A stretch of DNA of 64,000 bases, taken from positions 1-64,000 of the forward strand of contig CAMCWF010000002.1 of assembly GCA_945882095.1 (NCBI GenBank), read 5' to 3'. Numbering within the stretch: the first letter of the stretch is position 1; each line of letters starts with the position of its first letter. Source of the DNA: Chryseobacterium gleum. GTDB taxonomy: Bacteria; Bacteroidota; Bacteroidia; Flavobacteriales_D; Crocinitomicaceae. Under the pieces are notes generated by a model, which was not told the origin of the DNA, did no database searches, and was given only the letters and a program-made list of their open reading frames with translations. Both the position numbers and the translations under genes were made by a program. This document shows positions 54,098 through 63,202 of the stretch, piece after piece.

Positions 54098-54129
54098 GGT
54101 CACAACTTCACAAAATTAATATCATCTAG

Positions 54130-54843
54130 CTAGAATAGGCTACTTTGTTCTCCAATATTATCAACAAAAATTGCTTTCACAGCTTCTTGGTTTGCGTTTT
54201 CAGACAAAAGGAGTTTCTTATCAATGCGATGGGCATACATTTCTTCCGCCGAAATCACAGGGAAATCCGAAAAATTAATCGGTAAATGTCTGTTTTCTAG
54301 GTAGTTTAAACAGTCTTCCGGCGTCAATACATAAGGCATTCTTTTTTTCTCATTGTGAATTTCGGCCATAAGTTCATTGGCCTCCGTGGTTAGAATTGTA
54401 AAGGAACGCATTGTTTCACCCGTATCGGGAGCGGTCCATTGGTCGAAAAGTCCAGCCATGCAAAACAAAGCCTCGTCTTTTGGCGCTATGAAATAAGGAA
54501 TTTTTTCCTTTCCTCTGGTTTGCCATTCAAAAAATCCATTCGATGGAACAATACAACGTTGGGAGGCTATCAAATGCTTAAAACTCGGTTTTTCGGCTAG
54601 GGTTTCTATTCTGGCGTTGAGTGTTTTGGATGCGATGCTTTTCCAATCTACATCTTTAAACCATCGTGGAATAAGTCCCCATTGCATGATTTCTATCGCC
54701 TCCTGGGTAACGATTCTCCATTTTGGGAAATGAAAACCAGAGACAAAGTGCAAGGGGGGTGTATCAGGCAAATGGTCAACCGGTCGATTGAATTTTTTAC
54801 CTAAGCTAACATTGGTCGAAGTACTTGAGTTGCTATAACACAT
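54130..54843 (-). CDS. SOS response-associated peptidase (SRAP, YedK/HMCES family)
   Basis: SRAP proteins form a thiazolidine crosslink to abasic sites in single-stranded DNA through Cys2. The start is fixed at 54843 by this chemistry: it gives MCYSNSS with the catalytic Cys at position 2, while the open frame reaching 54870 would bury it. Other signatures are NARIETL near 82, GFFEWQ near 107-112 and HNEKKRMPYVL near 160. The 237-residue length is normal. It lies one base from the yigZ stop. Confidence 0.95.
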   Translation of the reverse strand: MCYSNSSTSTNVSLGKKFNRPVDHLPDTPPLHFVSGFHFPKWRIVTQEAIEIMQWGLIPRWFKDVDWKSIASKTLNARIETLAEKPSFKHLIASQRCIVPSNGFFEWQTRGKEKIPYFIAPKDEALFCMAGLFDQWTAPDTGETMRSFTILTTEANELMAEIHNEKKRMPYVLTPEDCLNYLENRHLPINFSDFPVISAEEMYAHRIDKKLLLSENANQEAVKAIFVDNIGEQSSLF

Positions 54844-54844
54844 C

Positions 54845-55444
54845 TTATTGATTTTCAGGGTCTGCGTCAAATTCCAAAAGCGGAAATAAAGTTAAGTTAT
54901 TTTTGAAATCTTCCATAGCTTCTTCTTCGAGAAGGGCATGTATAACCATATCAGTTGCAAGGTATAGGGTCTTCATTTCCCAACCTTTTTTGTGATTTTT
55001 ACTGTAAAAACGCATTAGCATTTCATAGTTTCCACGTATTTCGAAGATGTTTTTTTTGACAAATGGAATGCGTTCAGTTTGTTCAATGGCTTGAAAACAG
55101 GCTGCTTTGTATGATTTAATTAAACCGGGTACGCCTAATTTTGTGCCGCCATAATACCTAACCACTATGCAAGCAACATTCACAAGGTTCGCTGCGCGAA
55201 GTTGTCCAAGCATCGGATTTCCGGCGGATCCGGAAGGTTCTCCGTCGTCAGATGATCGGTGCGAAATAGGGTTTCCAAAAATACCTGCGGAACAATAATG
55301 GGAAGCGTTGGGGTAGGTGTTTTTTACGTTCGCTAATTCAGTTTTAAATGCATCTATATGAGTGCATGGAAAGAGAAGCCCAATGAATTTTGATTTACTT
55401 TCTACGAATGCAAGCTCCGTTTTGTGGGTAATGGTTAGGTACAT
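54845..55444 (-). CDS. yigZ: YigZ/IMPACT family protein
   Basis: The 199-residue protein has the IMPACT N-terminal domain with SKFIGLLFPC near 18-27, DDGEPSGSAGNPML near 67-80 and VVRYYGGTKLGVPGLI near 94-109, and a small C-terminal DUF1949-like domain. IMPACT relatives in eukaryotes regulate translation through Gcn2; the bacterial role is not settled. It lies between dnaA and the SRAP gene on the same strand. Confidence 0.92.
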   Translation of the reverse strand: MYLTITHKTELAFVESKSKFIGLLFPCTHIDAFKTELANVKNTYPNASHYCSAGIFGNPISHRSSDDGEPSGSAGNPMLGQLRAANLVNVACIVVRYYGGTKLGVPGLIKSYKAACFQAIEQTERIPFVKKNIFEIRGNYEMLMRFYSKNHKKGWEMKTLYLATDMVIHALLEEEAMEDFKNNLTLFPLLEFDADPENQ

Positions 55445-55459
55445 GTGTACCTCAATTGA

Positions 55460-56890
55460 TTAATGAAGGGTTAATTTCTTCTCCAATTCGTCTAGGTAAT
55501 GACGGAATTGTTTGTCTGTTTCAGAAAGGTTGACAACGGTTCTGCAAGCATGTAAAACGGTAGCATGGTCTTTACCACCACAATGCGCACCGATATTTGC
55601 CAAGGAAGATTTTGTCATTTTCTTTGAGAAATACATGCTGATTTGTCTGGCTTGAACCACTTCGCGCTTGCGGGTTTTCGATTTCAACATTTCGATTGGA
55701 AGATCGAAATAATCACATACAATTTTTTGAATGTATTCAATGGAAACTTCGCGTGCGGTGTTTTTGACAAATTTGTCTACCATTTGCTTGGCCAATTCCA
55801 GGTTGATGGATTTTTTATTCAAGGAAGCCTGCGCCAACAAAGTGTTCAGTGCACCTTCAATTTCTCGAACATTGGTGTTAATGGAGTAAGCCAGGTATTC
55901 TACAACCTCTTTCGGAAGCTCAATGCCACTTCCGTACATTTTCTTTTCTAAAATGGCAATCCTAGTCTCTAAATCTGGGATGGTTAGGTCCGCACTTAAT
56001 CCCCATTTGAAACGAGAAAGTAACCTTTGTTCCATTCCTTGCATTTCGACCGGTGCTTTATCAGACGTTAAAATGATTTGTTTGCCATTTTGGTGAAGGT
56101 GGTTGAAAATGCTGAAGAACACATCTTGTGTACGTTCTTTGCCTGCAAAGAATTGAACATCATCAATGATCAATACGTCCATCATTTGGTAAAAATGGAT
56201 GAAATCATTGGTGGTTTGGTTCTTAATGGCATCGATGAATTGATGCGCAAATTTTTCTGATTGCACGTAAAGAACCGTTTTGTTGGGATGTTGCTCCTTA
56301 ATTGATATGCCTATGGCATGTGCAAGGTGGGTTTTTCCAAGTCCTACGCCTCCATAAATTAACAAAGGATTAAAGGCTGTTCCGCCAGGCTTGTTCGATA
56401 CCGCGTATCCTGATGCACGTGCCAAACGGTTGCAATCTCCTTCAATAAAATTCTCGAAAGTAAAAATGGGCATTAGGTTAGACTCAATGTTCACTTTCTT
56501 TAATCCTGGAATGATGAATGGGTTACGGATTTGATGCTCTGTTGCGCCTATGGGAACGTTTACCGGAGTGTTTCGGGTGGCATTTGAGTTTTGCGTAGGA
56601 AGTTTTACCGTGTAGGGCGTTGCATTACGGTTGTTGCTTTCCATTACAATGCTGTATTCCAGCGTTGCTTCTGCACCAATTTCTTTTTTAATAACCTTGC
56701 TGAGCAATCCGATGTAATGCTGTTCCAACCACTCGTAAAAAAAGTGCGAAGGAACTTGTATCGTAAGGATGCTCTTTTCCAATTTCACGGGGATGATTGG
56801 CTCAAACCACACTTTAAAAGCTTGTAATGAAATATTGTCTTTAATGACATTCAAACATGCTTTCCATGTCGTTTCGTGATCCTTTAACAT
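55460..56890 (-). CDS. dnaA: Chromosomal replication initiator DnaA
   Basis: The 476-residue protein has domain I (about 1-85), a linker, and the AAA+ domain III with Walker A YGGVGLGKTHLAHA near 178-191 and Walker B VLIIDDVQFFAGK near 238-250. Domain IV carries the DnaA signature CGGKDHATVLHACR near 440-453. It initiates replication by melting the origin. The upstream gap of 256 bases is A/T-rich and holds a hairpin. Confidence 0.98.
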   Translation of the reverse strand: MLKDHETTWKACLNVIKDNISLQAFKVWFEPIIPVKLEKSILTIQVPSHFFYEWLEQHYIGLLSKVIKKEIGAEATLEYSIVMESNNRNATPYTVKLPTQNSNATRNTPVNVPIGATEHQIRNPFIIPGLKKVNIESNLMPIFTFENFIEGDCNRLARASGYAVSNKPGGTAFNPLLIYGGVGLGKTHLAHAIGISIKEQHPNKTVLYVQSEKFAHQFIDAIKNQTTNDFIHFYQMMDVLIIDDVQFFAGKERTQDVFFSIFNHLHQNGKQIILTSDKAPVEMQGMEQRLLSRFKWGLSADLTIPDLETRIAILEKKMYGSGIELPKEVVEYLAYSINTNVREIEGALNTLLAQASLNKKSINLELAKQMVDKFVKNTAREVSIEYIQKIVCDYFDLPIEMLKSKTRKREVVQARQISMYFSKKMTKSSLANIGAHCGGKDHATVLHACRTVVNLSETDKQFRHYLDELEKKLTLH

Positions 56891-57011
56891 AATAAAAAAA
56901 CTTTTAACAGTATAACACTAATATCTTTAATACAAACTTTTAGCAATGTTAACCAAATGTTATGTATCGTTAATTTCGAGTGAACAAATGTCCACATAAA
57001 AAACTTAATAA

Positions 57012-57046
57012 AAAAGTCAAATTGCTATTGACTTTTACCTTTTTTT
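57012..57046. terminator. Orphan terminator-like hairpin upstream of dnaA
   Basis: AAAAGTCAA at 57012-57020 and TTGACTTTT at 57028-57036 form a perfect nine-base stem around ATTGCTA, followed on the plus strand by ACC and a run of T. No gene on either strand obviously ends here. The rest of the gap 56891-57146 is A/T-rich and I see no gene and no convincing DnaA-box cluster. Confidence 0.6.
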
Positions 57047-57146
57047 TACTTGTAGAGAGCAAGAAAAAACGACGCTGTGAAATAAGAAGCGGGCGTCTAA
57101 AGTACTCTTTTTTCCCTAATAACAAAATAAAATCTTAATTTAGACG

Positions 57147-57572
57147 GTGGATTTACACTGCCAAAATTCGATAAAATTCAGGGTTCGTTACAGCGAAACC
57201 GATCAAATGGGATATTGCTATTATGGCAATTATGCAGCGTTCCTTGAAATGGGAAGGGTGGAGTGCCTGAGAATGATTGGAATCGTCTACAGTGAACTCG
57301 AACAAATGGGAATCCTTTTGCCTGTAAAAAGTTTAGAAATTAATTATTTGCTTCCCGCAAAATATGACAACCTCTTGACCCTTAGCACACAATTGGTGAA
57401 ACTCAACAATGCCTCCTTGGAATTTCAGTATGAAATTTGGAATGAGAGCAACTTGAAAATCACGGAAGCAAAAACCACCTTGGTTTTTGTATCAACTCCT
57501 CAGTTAAAACCCATGCGCACGCCCGGTTGGATTGTTGAAAAATTGAAAGTGTATGAAATCATCGAACGGTAA
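57147..57572 (+). CDS. Acyl-CoA thioesterase, hotdog fold (YbgC-like)
   Basis: The 141-residue protein is a single hotdog domain of the 4-hydroxybenzoyl-CoA thioesterase/YbgC group, with RVRYSETDQMGYCYYGNYAAFLEMGR in its first part (catalytic Asp and following residues near 15-40). It likely cleaves short or medium acyl-CoA thioesters. The start is a GTG; no good ATG lies upstream. It overlaps the next gene by 20 bases. Confidence 0.9.
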   Translation: MDLHCQNSIKFRVRYSETDQMGYCYYGNYAAFLEMGRVECLRMIGIVYSELEQMGILLPVKSLEINYLLPAKYDNLLTLSTQLVKLNNASLEFQYEIWNESNLKITEAKTTLVFVSTPQLKPMRTPGWIVEKLKVYEIIER

Positions 57573-58503
57573 CTTTATCTTCTTTCCATTCCAAGCGTAC
57601 TTGAATGAACTTTCATTTTCCTCTCGTGAAGGTGAATACAAAGTGGGGGATTACCTACCAAATGCGGCTGTGCAGGCGCGTTTTAAAATTTTAGGCATCT
57701 CTGAATCGATAGGTCCATTTGCCAATTATGGTCGGCCAGGTGCTGAAAATGCTTTCGATGCGTTCATGAACTGTTTCCTTCCCATGCAATACCAAGGGCA
57801 AGATTTTTCCCTTCTAGGTTGTGTAAAATCGGTTGGTCCTTTCCCTATGGATGCTTTTGAGGCAAGTGTTTGGGTATCTGAATTGGATGATTTCATTGAA
57901 ACGATATTGCTTGATAAGGTCACTGCAGATCAAATTCCTGTGGTGATTGGTGGCGGACATAACAATGCGCTTCCGCTGATGCGTTGGGCTTCGAAAACAA
58001 AAAACACTTCGTCCGTCATAAATGTAGATGCCCACGCAGATTGCCGTGAAACAGACCGAAGGCACAGTGGGAATTCTTTTTCTTATGCCATGGCTGAGAA
58101 AATCTTAACGTCCTATGCAGTCTTGGGTCTGCATGCCTATTATTTGAATTCTTTCATGGCCGATTTCATGGCCGAGCAAAATGTGTTTGCCACTTTTTAT
58201 GAAGATTACCTGACCGGTGAAAGAAACCTCCAAAATGATTTCGTCAAGGCGATGTCAGCTGATGAAAACATTGGGCTCGAAATTGACATGGATTGCATTC
58301 AAAACATGCCTTCCTCGGCCCATTCGCCATCAGGTTGGGGCTTAGACCAAATTCGCGGATTGCTTTTATCCGTTGATCCAGCAAAAATTTCATACCTACA
58401 CCTCACCGAAGCAGCACCATGTAATGAAATGGAAAACAGAATGGTTGGAAAAGCGCTGGGTTATTTGTGTATGGACTTTATGAAAATCAAGGAATTACAT
58501 TGA
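57553..58503 (+). CDS. Ureohydrolase (arginase/formimidoylglutamase family)
   Basis: The 316-residue protein keeps the metal-binding motifs of the family: GGGHNNALPL near 133-142, NVDAHADCRE near 157-166 and EIDMDCI near 238-244. It probably hydrolyses a guanidino or formimino substrate with two Mn2+. The His-Asn-Asn in place of the usual HE or HS after GGGH makes the substrate uncertain; formimidoylglutamase or arginase are candidates. It overlaps the thioesterase upstream and the small lipoprotein downstream. Confidence 0.88.
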   Translation: MKSSNGNFIFFPFQAYLNELSFSSREGEYKVGDYLPNAAVQARFKILGISESIGPFANYGRPGAENAFDAFMNCFLPMQYQGQDFSLLGCVKSVGPFPMDAFEASVWVSELDDFIETILLDKVTADQIPVVIGGGHNNALPLMRWASKTKNTSSVINVDAHADCRETDRRHSGNSFSYAMAEKILTSYAVLGLHAYYLNSFMADFMAEQNVFATFYEDYLTGERNLQNDFVKAMSADENIGLEIDMDCIQNMPSSAHSPSGWGLDQIRGLLLSVDPAKISYLHLTEAAPCNEMENRMVGKALGYLCMDFMKIKELH

Positions 58504-58828
58504 TTTCATTCAATTGAATGACTGCATCTGCCGTACATCCTTCAGGTTGCATTGCTTTAGATAACGTATAGGTAAACTGAACTTTTAAGCCTTTCTTCTT
58601 CATGTTGTTTGCCAAATTCAAAGGATAAGCCTTGCCAAAAGGTACCGTTTGATTGTTGTTTAATGCAGAAGTAACCTCGATGTACAAAGGACAACCCTCT
58701 TCATTCACATGGACAATCCCTACGGTGGCACTCACCAGTTGGGTGGCGGTGTCTTTTTTAGATTGTTTTTTGGTCGTTCCACAATTTGTAAAGATTGCAA
58801 GTAAGAGTAAGAAGGTAAGGTTTTTCAT
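58487..58828 (-). CDS. Small lipoprotein of unknown function
   Basis: I choose ATG 58828, where MKNLTFLLLLAIFTNC gives a clean signal peptide with lipobox FTNC (Cys16); the frame is open to 58873 without export features. The mature 98 residues include EEGCPLYIEV and LSKAMQPEGCTADAVIQL, two cysteines that could form a disulfide. It has its own -7 box on the minus strand (CAAAGATA complement at 58850-58857). It overlaps the ureohydrolase convergently by 17 bases. Function unknown. Confidence 0.78.
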   Translation of the reverse strand: MKNLTFLLLLAIFTNCGTTKKQSKKDTATQLVSATVGIVHVNEEGCPLYIEVTSALNNNQTVPFGKAYPLNLANNMKKKGLKVQFTYTLSKAMQPEGCTADAVIQLNEINVIP

Positions 58829-58858
58829 TTTGAATGTTTTTTTGAATTTCAAAGATAT

Positions 58859-58880
58859 AAAAAAAGGGGGCACTGCCCCC
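58859..58880 (-). terminator. Strong terminator-like hairpin on the minus strand without an obvious gene
   Basis: GGGGGC at 58866-58871 pairs with GCCCCC at 58875-58880 around ACT; seven A on the left give a U tract for minus-strand RNA. No minus-strand gene ends just upstream. It could end a small RNA from 58880-58975 or antisense read-through from rlmN. Confidence 0.65.
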
Positions 58881-59008
58881 CTTCCTTCAAATAACCTGTA
58901 GCATAGCTCATTTGATTTCTGAGGTTTTTAACGTCTTAAATTCGGAATGGTTACATCCCAATTAACATTATATTATGGATAAACATTTATCCTTCGAAGT
59001 TTTCGTAG

Positions 59009-59905
59009 GTGCTGCGCAAATACTTTTACACCGTGATAATTTCCGTAAAAAAATTAAATGCCCTTGTTTCGCTTCTGGAAGATCCAGATGAGAAAATCTT
59101 TTGTGTCATAAAGTCTTTGATCAAAGCTGAACGCATTCGAGTGCTGCCAATCCTTGAGAAAATCATTGCAGACAATAGGCAAGATCTACAACAACATAGG
59201 GCAGAAGAAATTTGCAAGGAACTTCGTTGCGAAGAACTCTATAAATCATTGGACGCTTGGAAAAAATCGGATGACAAGGATTTGCTAAATGGAATCATTA
59301 CCTTGAATCGCTTTCACAATGTCCATTTGGATGATGCAAAGGTTTATGAAAAAATTGCTGAAATTCGAAGGGCCATTTGGTTGGAACTGAATGACAATCA
59401 GACTTCTTTTGAACAAGTTAAAATTTTTAACCACGTATTTTACGAAGTGCTCGGATTCCAAGTAACCCAAGAAACCGTTCCGTTCATTGAGTCCTTGGAC
59501 ATTGAGAAAGTACTGGAATCTAAAATAGGCCATCCGCTTACGGTAGGAATCCTTTATTCCATCTTGGCCAATCAGTTGGATTTACCCATCTACGGCGTTG
59601 ATTTCCCCTATGTATTTGTACTGGCTTGGATGGATGACAACCATTTGGGTATACTTTCAGAGCTTGACAATGATTATGGGGTGCTTTTTTACATCAATCC
59701 AACAAACAACGGTGTACTGTTCGATGGCCAACACATGACCGATTTTCTAAGTGAAATGGACATTAAACCGCAGCGCGGATTTTTCGAGCCCTCTTCAAAT
59801 ACACGCATTCTTCGAAGATACATCTCGACCTATGAAACTTTCTGTAAAATGAATGGGGAAACAGAGACCTTGGAAAGCATGATCCAACTGCGTGAAATTC
59901 TGTAA
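59009..59905 (+). CDS. Transglutaminase-like (SirB1-type) protein
   Basis: The 298-residue protein resembles the SirB1/transglutaminase-like fold: FNHVFYEVLGF near 145-155, GHPLTVGILYSILANQLDLPIYGVDFPYVFVLA (key residues about 174-206) and NPTNNGVLFDG near 229-239. The catalytic Cys of true transglutaminases is absent in this segment, so it is probably not an active enzyme. The start is uncertain: GTG 59009 and GTG 59033 both lack a clear ATG. It is convergent with rlmN. Confidence 0.7.
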   Translation: MLRKYFYTVIISVKKLNALVSLLEDPDEKIFCVIKSLIKAERIRVLPILEKIIADNRQDLQQHRAEEICKELRCEELYKSLDAWKKSDDKDLLNGIITLNRFHNVHLDDAKVYEKIAEIRRAIWLELNDNQTSFEQVKIFNHVFYEVLGFQVTQETVPFIESLDIEKVLESKIGHPLTVGILYSILANQLDLPIYGVDFPYVFVLAWMDDNHLGILSELDNDYGVLFYINPTNNGVLFDGQHMTDFLSEMDIKPQRGFFEPSSNTRILRRYISTYETFCKMNGETETLESMIQLREIL

Positions 59906-59906
59906 G

Positions 59907-60974
59907 CTACTTTTGCTCTGCTTTTAGAACCATTTTATTTTTATTTGCAAGCTGTCCACAAGCAGCATCGATGTCTTTTCCTCTGCTTCTTCGCACGTTG
60001 ACAATCATGTTTTTTTCTTCCAAAAATTCTGAGAATGCCTGCGTATTTTCCAAGCTTGCTTTTTCAAAGAAGGGATCGCCAATTGGATTGTATTCTATCA
60101 GATTGATTTTACAAGGTACACATCTTGAGAACTTTGCAAAGTCCGCTGCATCAGACAAAGAATCGTTAAAATCTTTGAATAAAATGTATTCAAACGTAAT
60201 TCTGGACTGTGTTTTCTCGTGAAAATACTCGAGGGCATCTCGCAAGGACTCCAAATCATTGGAATCGTTGATTTCCATCACCTTGCTTCGTTTTGCATCT
60301 GTGGCGGCGTGTAGGGAAAGTGCAAGGTTAAAACGAACTTCCTCATCGCCTAATTTTTTAATCATTTTCGCGATGCCTGCGGTAGACAATGTGATTCTCC
60401 TAGGGCTGATAAAAAGTCCACGTTCAGCGGACATGATTTCAATGGATTGAATTACATTTTTATAGTTTAGCAAAGGTTCACCCATTCCCATGAAAACAAT
60501 ATTTGACAAAGCAATCCCGTATTTTTCCAGTGCCAAGTTTCTTAGTTCGACGACTTGGTCGACGATTTCCCCTGGCGTGAGGTTTCGAAGCAATTTTAAT
60601 TTACCGGTGGCACAAAATGCACAAGATAAGCTGCAGCCGACTTGCGATGAAATACAAGCGGTCATTCTTGTAGCCGTTGGAATCAAAACGCCTTCGACGA
60701 TTTTGTGGTCGTAGGTTTCAAAAGCACACTTTAGCGTTTTGTCGTTGCTCGTTTGGATTTCTTTGGTCGAAATTCTATCTATGAAATACAATTCGTTAAG
60801 CGCGTCAATTGCACCCTTACCAAGGTTTTTCATGTCATCAAAAGTGGCTACATTTTTTTTCCATAGCCATTCGTAGATTTGTTGGGTGCGGAATGCAGGC
60901 AAGCCTAACGCAACAACCGCTGTTTTTAATTCCTCGAAGGTTAAATTGCGAATGTTGAGTTTTTCAGGTGACAT
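59907..60974 (-). CDS. rlmN: Dual-specificity 23S rRNA/tRNA C2-adenine methyltransferase RlmN
   Basis: The radical-SAM enzyme methylates A2503 of 23S rRNA and A37 of some tRNAs. The 355-residue protein has the cluster motif CSLSCAFCATG near 113-123, GMGEPLLNY near 161-169 and the second conserved Cys in DIDAACGQL near 335-343. It shares a base with dnaN (stop/start overlap). Confidence 0.97.
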   Translation of the reverse strand: MSPEKLNIRNLTFEELKTAVVALGLPAFRTQQIYEWLWKKNVATFDDMKNLGKGAIDALNELYFIDRISTKEIQTSNDKTLKCAFETYDHKIVEGVLIPTATRMTACISSQVGCSLSCAFCATGKLKLLRNLTPGEIVDQVVELRNLALEKYGIALSNIVFMGMGEPLLNYKNVIQSIEIMSAERGLFISPRRITLSTAGIAKMIKKLGDEEVRFNLALSLHAATDAKRSKVMEINDSNDLESLRDALEYFHEKTQSRITFEYILFKDFNDSLSDAADFAKFSRCVPCKINLIEYNPIGDPFFEKASLENTQAFSEFLEEKNMIVNVRRSRGKDIDAACGQLANKNKMVLKAEQK

Positions 60975-62095
60975 TATGGACGAGTAAGCATCACCGGCAT
61001 CACCAGCATTAAGATGTCTTCATTTACGTTCGGACTGGCAGAGGGCGTAAGCAATCCTGCTCTTGAGGGTTCACTCATGGCGAGTTGTACCATTTCAATT
61101 TCTAAATTGGCAAGCATTTCTACCAAAAAGCGAGAATTAAAACCAATTTCCATGTCATTACCATCGTAGTTACATGTCAATCTTTCATTCGCTTCGTTAG
61201 AAAAATCCATGTCTTCAGCATACAATTGAAGCTCAGAACCGGCAAGCTTTAGTTTCACTTGATGGGTAGACTTATTCGAAAAGATGGACACCCTTTTCAA
61301 GCTGTTTAAAAATTGCAACCTGTCAATGGTAAGCACGTTTGGATTTTCTTTTGGAATCACCGCCTCGTAATTTGGGTATTTACCGTCAATCAATCGACAA
61401 ACCAAGGTCAAGTCATTAAAGGTAAAGGTTGCATTTGTTTCGTTGTATTCAAGTTTAACCATTTCATCCCCTCGAAGGTTTGACTTCAACAAATTCAATG
61501 GTTTTTTAGGAATGATAAAGGCTGAGTTACTTTGTGTAGTAATGTCCTTACGTCTGTATCGAACCAATTTATGTGCATCTGTACCCACAAAGGTGATGTC
61601 CTCGGGAGAAAAGTGACAATAAACGCCTGTCATCACCGGGCGCATTTCGTCGGTTCCAATCGCAAAAAGGGTTTTTTGAATCGCACTGGAAAGGATTTCA
61701 CCTGTTAATTCAATGGAACTTCCGTATTCTACTGCGGGCATTTTAGGGAATTCTTCGCTGTTAAAGCCTGACATTTTTGATTTTCCGTTGTCGTAGGTAA
61801 TCTCAACCATGAATTCAGCCATGTTGATTCTAAATGTACAGGGTTGGTCTGGTAGGCTTTTTAGAACATCTAAAATCAGCTTTGCCGGAATGGCAATTTT
61901 TCCATCTTCGTCTGATTGCACCTCAAAATGCGTAATCATGGTCGTCTCTAAATCCGTGGCAGACAACGTTAACGTATTTCCGGTAATAGAAAATAGAAAA
62001 TTATCTAAAATCGGCATTTTTGTATTGCTGCTGAGTGCGCCAGAAATGCTTTGAAGATGGCTTAGAAGTGTGCTACTTGATGTAATGAAGTTCAT
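60974..62095 (-). CDS. dnaN: DNA polymerase III sliding clamp (beta)
   Basis: The 373-residue clamp forms a dimeric ring around DNA. The start MNFITSSSTLLSHLQSISG is at ATG 62095; the frame is open to 62125 but the extra residues are not conserved. Conserved segments are KMPILDNFLFSI near 27-38 and TDAHKLVRYR near 172-181, and the C-terminal pocket ends LVMPVML. dnaN sits next to gliding genes (gldG), a flavobacterial arrangement, rather than directly next to dnaA. Confidence 0.97.
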   Translation of the reverse strand: MNFITSSSTLLSHLQSISGALSSNTKMPILDNFLFSITGNTLTLSATDLETTMITHFEVQSDEDGKIAIPAKLILDVLKSLPDQPCTFRINMAEFMVEITYDNGKSKMSGFNSEEFPKMPAVEYGSSIELTGEILSSAIQKTLFAIGTDEMRPVMTGVYCHFSPEDITFVGTDAHKLVRYRRKDITTQSNSAFIIPKKPLNLLKSNLRGDEMVKLEYNETNATFTFNDLTLVCRLIDGKYPNYEAVIPKENPNVLTIDRLQFLNSLKRVSIFSNKSTHQVKLKLAGSELQLYAEDMDFSNEANERLTCNYDGNDMEIGFNSRFLVEMLANLEIEMVQLAMSEPSRAGLLTPSASPNVNEDILMLVMPVMLTRP

Positions 62096-62179
62096 AGTCT
62101 TTAAATGAGAAAACAAAAATAACAATAGTTTGGAAACTTATTCCATCGCGTTCATAACTCTCGGGAGATGTTGTTAATT

Positions 62180-63202
62180 TTATTGCATCAAGGATGGGAA
62201 ATAGACATTTCCCAGTAGGATTGGGTTGAATACGTAATATTGACATTTCACCAGAGAACCATTCGGAAGTTGACACCAAAACACATTCATATCCATGTTG
62301 ACCCAGGCGCCAAATTCGTCACGTTGGGGCTCTTTGGTTTTTATCCTGAACATTTTCAATTTCGTAGTTTTTCCGCTGGTTTCCTTCAAGGTTAGGACAC
62401 AAAACGGGGTTGAGCGTTTCATGGCGGCACATTCCGATTTATTCAATTCAAAATTGGCTAGGTTAAAATGTATTTTATGATAGGCTTGAAGGTAGCGATA
62501 TACGTTCATGGTGTCGACAACACGCAGTTTTGACCCGCGCGAAGTAACGTCAAATCGGTTTCGATTCTGAACAATCTTAAAGCTTTGGCTTGGGTTTTCG
62601 AGGTTGTTAATGTCTACAGATTTAATTTGATTTGGGCTCAAGGCAAAGATTTCTGTACACATCCATTTTCTGGCATCTGCAAAAAACCTTGGAGAAATGA
62701 TTCCATTTACACCTTTAATACGCATCATGACCGGTTCAGTGCTTTTTCCATCGGCTGTTTCCAACAACATAATTTGACCATAGTGATCTTGCGCGGGCGG
62801 ACCGATGTACCAAGTTTTTTCATAATCACCATTGACATAAAAAGTCACCTTTGTATGCTGGGTAGACATTAATTCCGTAAATTTTTTCTGCGAATTTTTA
62901 GGTAAATACCCTTTAAATTCAATGAATTTCGCAGCGTCTAGGATGTAGCTGACATTGCTTTGCGCAACACATTGCCCGTGAGAATCTGTCCAATTCCCTT
63001 CGTTGTTAACCAAAGTGATGGTGGTAGAAAGCGGGTCTTCGATGGTTATTTTTGTGATCGACGTGGTGTCTTCGATTGCAAAATCAATTCTTTCGCCGTC
63101 TGAATTCCCTTTTGACTTCATTAATTTTTGGGTTAACAAAATCAAGGCGACCAAAATGGCCAACAATCCAACCAGCAAAATGGGCTTTTTCAATCGGTTC
63201 AT
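62180..63202 (-). CDS. DUF4340-domain protein
   Basis: The 340-residue protein has one N-terminal membrane helix (about 8-25) and an extracytoplasmic beta-rich part. It contains the pattern of repeated ITKITIEDP and DVTSRGSKLRVVD found in DUF4340 proteins. It lies between gldG and dnaN and overlaps gldG by four bases, so it is probably in the gliding-transporter operon. Function unknown. Confidence 0.85.
   Translation of the reverse strand: MNRLKKPILLVGLLAILVALILLTQKLMKSKGNSDGERIDFAIEDTTSITKITIEDPLSTTITLVNNEGNWTDSHGQCVAQSNVSYILDAAKFIEFKGYLPKNSQKKFTELMSTQHTKVTFYVNGDYEKTWYIGPPAQDHYGQIMLLETADGKSTEPVMMRIKGVNGIISPRFFADARKWMCTEIFALSPNQIKSVDINNLENPSQSFKIVQNRNRFDVTSRGSKLRVVDTMNVYRYLQAYHKIHFNLANFELNKSECAAMKRSTPFCVLTLKETSGKTTKLKMFRIKTKEPQRDEFGAWVNMDMNVFWCQLPNGSLVKCQYYVFNPILLGNVYFPSLMQ

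Noticed and set aside
56891-57146. Replication origin next to dnaA
   Set aside because: The gap is A/T-rich but I found no repeated DnaA boxes; without GC-skew I cannot support an origin call.
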